DNA of 64,000 bases, from NCBI GenBank assembly GCA_050084515.1, contig CM114271.1:22072001-22136000 (forward strand), given 5' to 3'. Below the pieces are notes generated by a model, which saw only the letters and a list, made by a program, of their open reading frames with translations, was not told the DNA's origin and did not search any database. The DNA comes from Blasia pusilla. Taxonomy: Eukaryota > Marchantiophyta > Marchantiopsida > Blasiales. The position numbers and the translations under genes were made by a program. This document shows positions 50,390 to 59,715 of the stretch, one piece after another (the stretch's first letter is position 1; the number at the start of each line of letters is the position of its first letter).

Positions 50390-51879
50390 CTCAAAGAAGT
50401 GGAATAGATCGATAGTACCTTCGATCGTGGATCAGTAGGATCTGGTTAGGGTTGATTGTGTACTCAGTAGTGGATGTTCATGGCTTTTGGCCTATGTTGG
50501 AGGTGTGAATCTAGTGCATGGTTGTTTGGGAAAGAATCGCCTTGCTAAGAGCTTTCCAACGCGCTTTAGATCCGCGGATTTTGTCAAGGGAGTTGGAAGT
50601 TATTAAGGATTGAAGATTCTGGTTCGTGTTCGACGGTTTTATGATTTAGAGAGCTTGGAGTGCGGAAGCTCTGTTGAAGTTCATCCAGATCGGGTGAGAG
50701 GTTCCTATTGCTACGTGTATTGTGATCTCATGTGAAGTTATCTGCTTGAGTGTGTGGAGCGTTGTGGATTTCTGTGTGCATGAATCTGGGCGGAAGCGAT
50801 GTTGGATTTGCAATTCTAGAGGTGTATGGACATCAAGTTTGTCTCATATTTAGCTTGGAGTATAGAGCTCGGTTGTAGCTGATTTTTTTATGGAGAGATA
50901 ACTATGGCGGCCAATTAAATTCTGGTTGAAACAGATTCAATTTTGGTTGAGGATTTATGGAGAAATTGTTGATCGAATTTTGCGGACTAGCTCAAGGTGG
51001 ACAACAGATCGGAGGGTCTGGTTGGTTTGTGACTCGTCCGTTGTTAGAGACGCCTATCTCGTTGGGAGCGCCCTGGTTGGGCATCTCTCCATAGCAAAGC
51101 ATGGCGAATGGGGCATGTCTCGAGCATCTCTTGTCGTTTGAGGCTTCGAGGCACCTCGTGGTAGCTTGGGACGAGTGGGCGTGAGAGGTGGAGTAAGGAG
51201 TAAGGAGCAAGGAGCAAGCAATCAAGCTTGCTTGCTTGGGCGTGAGGCAATTTTTGCAGGATTTGTGAGTTGAGTGTTGCATAACTGGTCACCCATCTTT
51301 GGGCTATTCTGCTTGGAAGACGCTTAACGGCTGAGTTCTTAACTATGTCAGTGTACACACTGGTGTAGCTCATTTGGTGTTGTTCAGAGATGTGTTAGGC
51401 GCTTTATGCATCTCACGTTTTTGGTTGATGTACCTCTAGCGCATAGTACGGTGTAGCCTCTCCATGCAGGTGATATTTTCACGTGCTGCGAGTGCGACTA
51501 GCACGTCATCGACCAGCGGCAGAGTAGCTATTGCGTTAGAATTTTGTGGTGGAATCTGTGGATTCAGAGGGTGCCACATTTGGTGGACTGTGTTACCTTG
51601 ATTTCCATTTGCGATCGGAGGGTTGTCGTTGGACTTCTTGTGTTCGGATCCCCTCCATCGTTGCTTCTTGCTTGCGCGCCCATTGTTAGGATTGACCTTG
51701 ATTTCCAAAGTAGTTTTACTCGTGTGTGCTACCGGTAGTGAGGCTGGAGTGATGACCAGTAGACCGTGGGAGGCTTCTTGTGGTGATGACATGTTAGGTT
51801 GCCCATAGCTAGTAGAGCTAGAATAGTACAGCGACATCAACATCACTTGGTTACTTAGTGGTGGTGATTTGGTGGTGGT
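50390..51879 (+). other. Element B leader region
   Basis: About 1.5 kb between LTR and Gag. A primer-binding site could not be assigned: the sequence after the LTR (ctcaaagaagtgg) does not match the initiator tRNA-Met complement. Small frames here are on both strands and not conserved. Confidence 0.5.
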
Positions 51880-53335
51880 GTGGCATCGACGTTGGTCATC
51901 ACGGAGCTATTTGGTGGTCTGGTTGGGGACCGTGGTACGGGCAGTGGTGGTTTTACATGGAGTGGATTGAGGTATCGGCTACCTTTTCCACTTCCGACGG
52001 TTGATGAAGAGGAGGACGAGGGTGTTCCAAACACCGAGTCTTTTACCTTGTTATCGAGTGTTGCAGCTCCATTGATTTGGGACATGGACGGGATATATGG
52101 GACCATGAAGGGCCCACCACGATACTCGAGTGCAGTGGGCACCATTGAGTTGGAGGACTTCATTCAATAGTTTGATACGTGGTGTGATATGCTAATGTTG
52201 CGGAACACCACGTTGTTTACACCCTTCTTGGCTTGGAAGGGGTTGTTCCAGCACTTGGAGGGACCACCCATGGACAATTACCATGAGTTAAGGAGGGACC
52301 ATGTTGGTGAGATTGAGGCGTGGAGACAATATTGGTCTCCAGGCTATGTGTCTATCACCCATGGTGGTATTGGTAGTAGTGCTCCTACTGTGTCAGCCAA
52401 TTTGACCTTGAGTAGTACAAGTACGAGCCGGAGTGGAGGTACCACTGGGGGTACTAGTGCTCCACCATCGTTCAGCCGGGTTGCAGAGTTCTTCAAGAGG
52501 TTGACGAAGAACTATCAGGGAGTGAAGATAGAGAAGTTGAGGAATCTTCAAGAATTTGAGCGAAAGACAGGTGAGAGACTTCGTGAGGCATACACTCATA
52601 TGACGCTTGATTTCAGTTACCTAGGGTGTGACTAAGGCTCAGGTAGTCTAGTTTTGGTATGGGATCTTGGACAAAGAGTTGCGCCGTAGGGTATGTGATG
52701 CTACTCTTATGAGTGATGATTCACCCACATTGGCCAATGTGTTTGCTCTATCTGAGAAGATTGAGCTTAACATGGTGGAGGAGAGAGTGGTGACATCCGC
52801 ATTCACTAGGGATACAACTACTACTTCTCGTGTTCAGCAGTCCACCTCACAGTCTCGTAGTGGTGATGGTGGTAGTAGTAGTGGGAGTCGTGGGGGGTAC
52901 ACACGACCTCAGTTAGGTCCTAGAGGGACACTTGCGCAGAGACCATTGCCTTCATTTGCTGCCCCGCAGCAAGGACAATCATGTTGGACATGTGGAGGTG
53001 ATCATGTCAGGAGGTTTTGTCTCCAAGAGGATGGGAGACGGACTTTGGAGGATGGGCCTCAGTCAGCCCCAACTCAGTGTGACCAAGTCATCCTCGAGAG
53101 CGTTGCTTTGATCTTCATCCAGAGTTGAGATCAGGCCGCGGACGTGGTGGAGTAGCTCCGAGAGGCCGAGGTGGTAGAGGTGGTAGGGATGGTAGAGGTG
53201 GACGAGCGGTTGGAGAGCCTATGGTGGCTATCCCTACCACTACGACAGTAGTCACTATGGTGCCGAGATTGAGCTTGATTGGAGCAGAGGTTGGCTACTA
53301 TGGTCGGTATCCAAAGATAGAGTAGGTTCCGGAGC
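51880..53335 (+). pseudogene. Element B Gag with CCHC knuckle and Arg-Gly-rich tail
   Basis: Capsid region GTIELEDFI, LFQHLEGPPMDNYHEL and EKLRNLQEFERKTGERLREAYTHM is conserved with elements A and C. A zinc knuckle CWTCGGDHVRRFC (52982-53020, C-x2-C-x3-H-x4-C, a variant common in plant gypsy Gags) binds RNA. It is followed in a shifted frame by an Arg-Gly-rich stretch (53128-53215; GRGRGG, RGRGGRGG, DGRGG). Stops at 52168 and 52633 read as CAG-to-TAG changes. Start is approximate; ATG 51880 is the first that keeps the conserved part in frame. Confidence 0.82.
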
Positions 53336-53457
53336 GGGGCTTCCACCTCTTATGGAGGGAATGATCTCTCTTATATGGCAAGTGCAAAGACAAAGTTGAG
53401 GCATCGATTGCGATTACGAGAGGAGCCACTCGAGCGTTAGAGCCACGTGGTGCTACT

Positions 53458-54291
53458 GTGGAGTTGGACCCACAGAGGGGTGAGGCTGGGAGGCAGGCTA
53501 GGCTTCCCCAATCATTCTTGTTGTCTAGGGTGCTTAGGACTCCATCCATGGCTCCTACGCAGTCTATTGAGCCTACAGTGGGGACTAAGGTATCTACATC
53601 GCGTTTAGTAGACATAGATGCAGCATCCAGTGTAGTATTGCAGATGGCAACTTCAGTGTTGGGATCCCCATTATTTTCAGCCACTGAGTTGATGGCCTTA
53701 GGAGTTGACTTAGCTCGTGTATTTCAGCTAGCAGCCACGTTGTGTGAACGTGGGAGTATTACTTCTACACGTGCTGAGGTGGATGAGGGTGTTGCGGTGG
53801 AGAAACCCTCTATGTTAGGTGTAGCATTGAGTACCAGTGCTACTTGGCAGGCAACAGCGGCGAAGATGGATGCATTACCAGCCCGGCCAGCCATTGATTG
53901 TGAGAGGCTTACACTTGGTGTATGTATGTTGGACAATTGGAGTGGGTTATTCCGATTGGTGAGTCCTACAAGACAGGTGTATAGACCAGATAGAGTCTTG
54001 TTAGACTCTGGTGCCCAACCTTTGATGTTGGGAAAGGCAGCATGTATTGGTTTGGGTATTCGGAGGTCAAAGCTTGAGCCTTGCCCAATCCAGATTCAGA
54101 CATCACTTGGAGGAGCCAATGATAGGTCTGATTTCATGACATGGGAGAAGTTTTCTGTACAATTGAGACCATATCATGCGAGTGATAGCTCCTGGTTGGG
54201 AGTACCTGCAGTGGTCACATCAGCCGAGTCGCATGATGTACTAGTTGGAGGAGCAGTATTGTACTCGATGGGTTTTCAGATGGACTACTGA
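53458..54291 (+). pseudogene. Element B aspartic protease region
   Basis: A 277-residue open frame with RVLLDSGAQPLMLGKA at about 53992-54040. The Asp-Ser-Gly is the active site of retroviral-type proteases that cleave Gag-Pol. ESHDVLVGGAVLYSMGFQMDY at the end fits the C-terminal half of the fold. The next open segment (54340-54714), with PLRFIYGARPGG and an acidic stretch, continues the polyprotein toward the methyltransferase. Confidence 0.8.
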
Positions 54292-54674
54292 ACTGAGACA
54301 ACGTCTTATAGACCTGGTTGGCAGTTTGGGGATGGACGTATGAGCCAGGTTCCTCTGAGATTTATTTATGGGGCTCGACCAGGAGGGTCTTCCCCAATGG
54401 TGTTAGCATCTGTGGCTGGTTTTTGTGGAGTAGTCACTTGGCCAGGAGACTTTTTGGAGGGCAACCTTTCTGCTATGGATTCTCCTATGCATGAGGAGGT
54501 AGAGGAGGTCCCTAGTTTTGCAGCAGTGGTATCCTCATCGTTGGATGTGCCACTTTGGAGTTCAGGCGGTGCCCTACGACAGGAGGTTGATTGCCTAGTG
54601 GAGGAGGCTTGGTGTGAGGCTGTTATACCTCACGAGGAAGAGGAGGCTCCGGCAGACTCCTACTTCTGGTCCTG

Positions 54675-55600
54675 TTGGGTTATACTACACCCATTGTATG
54701 GCAGTATCAGCTAGAGGGCATTTGTGTGTTAGATCTCTTTGATGGGATTAGCATTGGTTTGGCTGCAGTGTTGCAGGCCGCTATTCCTTTGCGGAGATAC
54801 GTGTATGTGGAGCGAGATGAGACGGCCCAGAGAGTCTCATCCCGACATATTGGTCAGTTGATGCGGAGATATCTTGAGTTGTTGCCGCCATCAGCTATTC
54901 GTGGGTATCAGCGTGCTTTGCCGTCACACATTGCATTGTCGTAACACCCGTAACATCTCCCAAAACAATCGAGACCTAGGTCTCGATTGTTTTGGGAGAT
55001 GTTACGGGTGTTACGACATCTTCAGGTTCATCAGGCACGTGCTCCAGCTTATATTCGAGAGAATGTTCCATTGTTGGGTGACACTCGGACCCGGATGATG
55101 GCGAGTGTTCATGAGGTTGGATTGGACCAGCCGTGTTGTTGGATGCAGTGCGAGTTGGCTCACGTGCACATCGTCCACGCTTGTGGTGGACAAACTTGTT
55201 GCCTAGGGAGGTTCTACGTTGAGCATATGATGCAGTGCAATGGGATCCTTGGCTTACAGTGGATAGTATCTTGGATACTGGGCGACTTTCTTAGGTGGTG
55301 AGGGTTATTGATCAGTCACCCATCATAGTGGTGAACTGTGTGGGCCAGCCTAGGATGGCACTACCCACATTTGTGAGTTTTCCCTCGTCACATGCCTAGA
55401 GGGAAGATGGTCCCGGGCTTGTATGGGATTCTCATGTGCGACAGTTGGTGGAGCCTAACGCTGATGAGAGAGAGCGTGCAATGGGATTTGCTACTCGTGT
55501 GACAACGATTGCTTCCATTTCTGAGGCTTCACGACGTCATGTGTTGGGTCAGGCCATGGACCTGATTTTTTTACCTCGATTTTGAGTCTTGGTATGGCCG
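54675..55600 (+). pseudogene. Element B C5-cytosine DNA methyltransferase domain (DNMT3-like)
   Basis: A domain that would transfer a methyl group from S-adenosylmethionine to cytosine C5. Motif I: GICVLDLFDGISIGL (54717-54762), with the FDGI form I associate with DNMT3. The YVYVERDE segment follows as motif II. Motif VI: ENV at 55059-55067, after EMLRVLRHLQ. Motif VIII: AHRPRLWWTNL at about 55164-55196. Motif IX: EPNADERERAMGF at about 55448-55486. Motif X: RRHVLGQAMDL at about 55528-55560. Motif IV with the catalytic Pro-Cys is missing: an 82-bp palindrome sits there. Stops at about 55219, 55294 and 55399 read as CGA-to-TGA or CAG-to-TAG. The domain lies between protease and RT, in the same place as in element A. 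I am confident of the family, less of the DNMT3 subgroup. Confidence 0.88.
54937..55018. repeat. Perfect 82-bp palindrome (41-bp arms, no spacer)
   Basis: The left arm, 54937-54977, is the exact reverse complement of 54978-55018, centred on CCTAGG. The right arm is the sense copy: it encodes RLFWEMLRVLR, which continues in frame into motif VI. The left arm is an inverted duplicate that replaced the methyltransferase motif IV region. Confidence 0.95.
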
Positions 55601-55859
55601 AGCAGCGTCGACTTCGGACTATGTCTATGGGTCTTCCACCCCTTGTGATGAGCTCGATGGCTACCGGGCCGGTAGAGACATCGGCTGGGGTCGAGGAGAA
55701 CAGTATTTTGCATCCTTGGAGTAAATGGGATGTTATGGCTGGGCATGTGGAGTTGGTTGCTCATGCTGGTGGAGGAGTTACTTGCTCAGATGATGGTGTA
55801 GCTAAGTGTGTACCATCTTGTAAGGGAGTTGCATAGCAGCCAATGGTGTCTTCCTCTCC

Positions 55860-56640
55860 CTCTAGTGTGCTAGTGGAGGAGACTTGGGAGCCATTACTTG
55901 GGCCCAAGCTTACGGAAGGTGAGAAACGACGCTTGACATAGTTCCTACGTGCTTATAGCAGTTGTTTTGCCTTTAGCATGAAGGAGTTGGGTGCTTTGGT
56001 TGGACCCGATATACGGATTGATTTGGCTAGTGATACACCAATCTTTTGTCGTCCCTACCGATATAGTGATATGGAGAGGGACCTGATTCAGAGTAGGACG
56101 TTGGACCTTTTAGAGGCAGGATTAGTGGAGTTGTTGCATGGAGAGTATGCATCAGCCACTGTCATGCCTGCTAAAAAGGATGTGCATGGCAACTACACAG
56201 ATAGGCGGATGTGTGGAGATTACCGTCCTATCAATCCGTAGACCAAGGTCGATAGGTATGCCATGCCTACACTTGAGGAGATCATTGATGTGGTGGGACC
56301 GGCAAAGATTTTCAGTACTTTGGATCTTCGAGCAGGATACCATCAGTTGCCGATTCGAGAGAGTGACAAGGCCAAGACAACATTTTGGGGTGTCAACTCT
56401 CATGGCAAGGATTGTTTGTACCAGTGGAAATTCTTACCCTTTGGGTTGAAGAATGCACCTGCCGAGTTTGAGAGAGTGATGGACAGGATCCTAGCAGGGT
56501 TGGATTTGGTTCGGTGTTACATTGATGATATCTTGGTGTTTAGTAACACAGTGGAGGAGCATCAGATACATTTGCAAATTGTGTTTGAGCGGTTGAAAGC
56601 TCATGGTCTATGTTTGCCATTCAGGAAAGTATAAGTTCTT
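55860..56640 (+). pseudogene. Element B reverse transcriptase
   Basis: Ty3/gypsy RT: RPYRYSDMERDLIQ entry block, MCGDYRPINP, FSTLDLRAGYHQLPI with a catalytic Asp, FWGVNSHGKDCLYQWKFLPFGLKNAPAEFE, and the catalytic YIDDILVFS (YIDD at 56518-56529). In-frame stops at about 55940 and 56239 are CAG-to-TAG type. A frameshift near 56625 precedes the KFFLKDIEYSGHVI thumb segment. Confidence 0.92.
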
Positions 56641-57330
56641 CCTTAAGGATATTGAGTACTCGGGTCATGTGATCTATCCAGATGGTTTGGGAGTTCAGCA
56701 AGCAAAGGTGGAGGCTATTGCACTTATTCCTTGTCCGGTAGATGTGAGTAGAGTTGGGGCATTCATAGGATTGACGAACTACTATCGGAGGTATGTGAAG
56801 GGATTTAGTGCTATGGCAAAGCCTTTGAACCAATTGTTGAAATCAGATCAGGAGTGGTACTGGGAAGATGATCAGGAGAGAGCTTTTGTGGAGCTCAAGG
56901 CCCACTTGGTGGCGGCGCCTATCTTGAGGAGACCTATCAGAGGGCGCCCATTTCAATTACACACTGGTTGGAGTAGGTTGGGGCTTGGAGCGGTGTCGAC
57001 ACAACATGATGATGAGCACATGGAGTTTGTCGTGGCCTATGCAAGTCGTTCGAATAATGCAGCGGAGTCCCGCTATAGTTCATATGAGGGAGAGTGCTTG
57101 GCAATAGTGTGGGTTGTGGCACACTTTAGGTGTTACTTGTTTGGCTCATAGTTTACCCTTGTTATTGATCACCAGCCGCTCAAGTGGTTGATGGAGTCTG
57201 ACAAGCTTACAGGGAAGCTTGCACGGTGGGCTCTTATCTTACAGGAGTATAATTTCCAAGTGGTACATAGACGTGGAGTTGCCAACCTTGATGCTGATAG
57301 GTTGAGTAGGAACCCATATACTAGCCAAGA
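56640..57330 (+). pseudogene. Element B RT connection and RNase H
   Basis: Runs from KFFLKDIEYSGH and FIGLTNYYRRYVKGFS to RNase H with LGAVSTQHDDEHMEFVVAYASRS, the SRYSSYEGECLAIVWVV segment with a catalytic Glu, then FTLVIDHQPLKWL and DADRLSRNP. One stop at about 57149 (CAG-to-TAG type). It removes genomic RNA during cDNA synthesis. Confidence 0.88.
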
Positions 57331-58820
57331 GGATGCAACTCGGGCTAGATGCCATGGCGAGGGTGATGAGGAGATTGTGCCAGGTTGGCATGCATCTGCC
57401 TTTTTATGTTGGTTACGGGTGGACTCTAGTATGGAGGACCACATGACATCTTACTCTAGTGAGAGGGTATATGGCCAGCCTTCAGATGCTAAGGTTGGAT
57501 ATGATATTCATGATGATGCGTTGGTGTTGGAGTTCCTACGGACTTGTAGGGTGCCAGACATAGTGGGTGCCAAGGAGCGAGACCGTGTTCTTCAACGTGC
57601 TAAGAGGTATCGATTGGAGGGAACACATATTCTCCGTGTGTGGGAGGATGGTAGAGTACGAGTAGTGCCACATTTGGCTCAAAGAGAGCACATTGTGCGA
57701 CATGCCCATGAGGAGTTGGGACATTTTGGGGTAAAGCGTATATATAGCTTACTCCTTGGTCAATATTGGTGGCGTGGCATGCATACTGAGGTGCAGCAAT
57801 TGGTGTCACATTGTATGGTTTGTGACCGGGTGAGGGCATCACTCAATGCCCCTTCACCACAGTTACACCCCTTGCCTATTATGGGGTTGGGTTACCGTTG
57901 GAGTGTGGACTTTGCGGGACCGTTACCGTAGTCGTTGATTGTACGACATCATCGATATGTGTTGGTGATGGGGGAGCACTTCTTCAAGTGGATTGAGTTG
58001 GTGGCATTACCTGACAAGGCAAGTGAGGGAACGGCGTATGCCTTAGAGTTCTTTCTTGATAGAGTGCTTAGTCATTTTGGTGCACTAGCTGAAGTGCTGA
58101 CCGACCAAGGTACAGAGTTTCAAGGTGAGTTTCAGGTCTTGTGTGACAAGGCGTTGATTGATCATCGGACCACGTCTCGAGATCATCCAGAGGCGGATGG
58201 TTTGGCTGAGCGTGTGTTTCAAACGATAAAGAGGGCATTGCGCATGTATGGCCTACATAAGGGGCATCTTGGAGATAAAGAATATTCAGTTGCCATGGTT
58301 AGGCATAGGATATAGGTTCAGTCGCCAAGCATCCTTGGCTTCCTTCTCACCTTATTTTTTGTTATACGGCCGAAATCCAGATTTTCTTGCGGCAATTCGT
58401 GAGGAGTCTACAAAGGTGGTGAACCTTGACGATCCACAGATATGGATGAGAGTGTATTCTCAGCGGGCAGACCTCTTTCGGAGAGTTATGCCAACAACCT
58501 TTGAGAATCTTGCCATTGCTCAACACAAGGATACGTTTCTGTATGCAACCATTCGGGGTGGAGGTTATCGACCATCGATTTTTAGGTTCCATGTGGGGGA
58601 CTATGTCTATTTGCAGCAGATTGCACCAACAATGTTGGATGTGACTGCAAGCCGCACTATTTTACGAGTGCGCGAGGTGTTAGCTTCTTGAGTTCTCATG
58701 TTGAAGGGTCGTGATGGAGTTGTTTAGAAGGACCGTGTGCGTAATTGTGCGCCATGTCATCTTCCAAATATGGATGGTAATGTTGACCCAAGCTTAGCCA
58801 TGATACGTGCTAGCTTGAGG
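57331..58820 (+). pseudogene. Element B integrase
   Basis: HHCC zinc module HAHEELGHFGVKRIY...HCMVCDRVR (57700-57830), then a D,D-35-E core: SVDFAGPLP (57903-57929), TDQGTEFQGEF (about 58099-58130) and HPEADGLAERVFQ with the catalytic Glu (58183-58221). The C-terminal part has FHVGDYVYLQQ (about 58590) and a linker NCAPCHLPN before the PHD finger. Stops at 57929 and a frameshift near 58250-58310 break it. Integrase inserts cDNA into the chromosome. Confidence 0.9.
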
Positions 58821-58970
58821 TGCATGTTGTGTGGGTCTGTTGGTAACGCAGCCCGTATGTTGGTGTGTGATCGGTGTTCTAGGGGTTGACACATGATATG
58901 TTTGACTCCACGTATGGATGTTGTTCCTACTGGAAGGTGGATTTGTCCTCGATGTACTAAGGAGAGGTAG
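58821..58970 (+). pseudogene. PHD finger at the C-terminus of element B polyprotein
   Basis: Eight ligands of a C4HC3 PHD finger in order: CMLC, VCDRC, HMIC and WICPRC, spacing C-x2-C-x11-C-x2-C-x4-H-x2-C-x14-C-x2-C, ending at TAG 58968-58970. The usual Trp two residues before the His is a TGA stop at 58887-58889, one base from TGG. PHD fingers read the histone H3 tail, often the methylation state of Lys4. At this position, after integrase, chromoviruses carry a chromodomain. It probably guided insertion or bound chromatin. RING finger was considered, but the C4HC3 order and W-x-C-x2-C end favour PHD. Confidence 0.9.
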
Positions 58971-59124
58971 ATGACATGATCTTTGCATGATATGGATTAC
59001 AGATGTGCGACTTACGATGGGGCAACCCAGCACCCGACCTTCTGATTCGTGCACCCACGAAGGTGTATAGCATGTAGTAGATGTATAGGGCTACCTGGGA
59101 GTTAGAGGGACCTAACCGCCAATT

Positions 59125-59135
59125 AGGGGGGCGAG
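59125..59135 (+). other. Polypurine tract of element B
   Basis: AGGGGGGCGAG, just after the coding region and immediately before the compound 3' LTR block, is in the right place to prime plus-strand DNA. Element D has AGGGGGAC at the same place, in the same flanking sequence gagggacctaacc. Confidence 0.75.
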
Positions 59136-59136
59136 T

Positions 59137-59240
59137 TGTGATACACTTGTGTTTGTGGATGCTCTCGTCTATGTTATGTATGAATGCGAGTATGGTATGT
59201 CAGCGATGTCTTTTGTATGACGATGTGGATTCGCACGACA
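59137..59240 (+). repeat. F1 repeat of element B (104 bp), between polypurine tract and LTR core
   Basis: Starts TGTGATACACTTGTG and ends GCACGACA. Nearly identical to F2 at 59613-59715. A GT dinucleotide separates it from the core. It is related to the F repeats of element D. Confidence 0.85.
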
Positions 59241-59242
59241 GT

Positions 59243-59610
59243 TGTCATGACCATACGGATTATGTCGTAGAGTATAGTGTGCTAGTAGAGGCCATACCTT
59301 ATGTAGGGCCGTAGTGTCTAGGTAGAGACGCGCGTTCATACATAGGGTTGGGGGTTACTCCGTTGAGGGTGACTTTTCCAATAGGGCCCGCTCTTAGGTT
59401 GGAGGATATAGTATGGAGTAAACTCAAAGAACAATTAGTTCTTTGAGTTGAGCTTGTTGCGTTGGGAGTTAGCCTTGGTAGTGAGTAGAGCTCTTGGCTA
59501 TGGTGGTTCCCGCAAGCGTCGACCTGGATTCTCCCATCGTGGAGTGGGTTTGGCTCGATTGTATGTGATTCTATACGTATTTTATGATAGTAGATCTTTC
59601 ACGGGTTTCA
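59243..59610 (+). repeat. Element B 3' LTR core
   Basis: 368 bp, same length, start and end as 50022-50389. Carries the same hairpin (AACTCAAAGAAC at 59421-59432 and its complement at 59438-59449). Confidence 0.9.
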
Positions 59611-59612
59611 GT

Positions 59613-59715
59613 TGTCGTACACTTGTGTATGTGGATGCTCTCGTCTATGTTATGTATGTATGTGAGTATGGTATGTCAGCGATGTAGTTGTATGACGATG
59701 TGGATTCGCACGACA
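59613..59715 (+). repeat. F2 repeat of element B (103 bp), terminal
   Basis: Starts TGTCGTACACTTGTG and ends GCACGACA at the junction with element D (ATCGT, 59716-59720). It therefore forms the physical 3' end of element B. Confidence 0.82.

Larger units (their letters stand above)
50022..59715 (+). mobile_element. Ty3/gypsy element B, complete but decayed, with DNMT and PHD modules
   Basis: A 9.7-kb element with 5' LTR core, leader, gag, protease, C5-methyltransferase, RT, RNase H, integrase, PHD finger, polypurine tract and a compound 3' end. It splits element D between integrase tail and PHD finger: ATCT abuts its left end and ATCGT its right end, a near-match to a 5-bp target duplication. 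The LTR cores differ at about 18 of 368 sites by eye, so the insertion is not recent. Stops and frameshifts occur in every domain. Confidence 0.88.

Noticed and set aside
54937-55018. Palindrome as a terminator, origin or cruciform regulatory site
   Set aside because: The right arm is native coding sequence continuing into methyltransferase motif VI, so it is an inverted duplication with loss of the neighbouring sequence, not a designed site.
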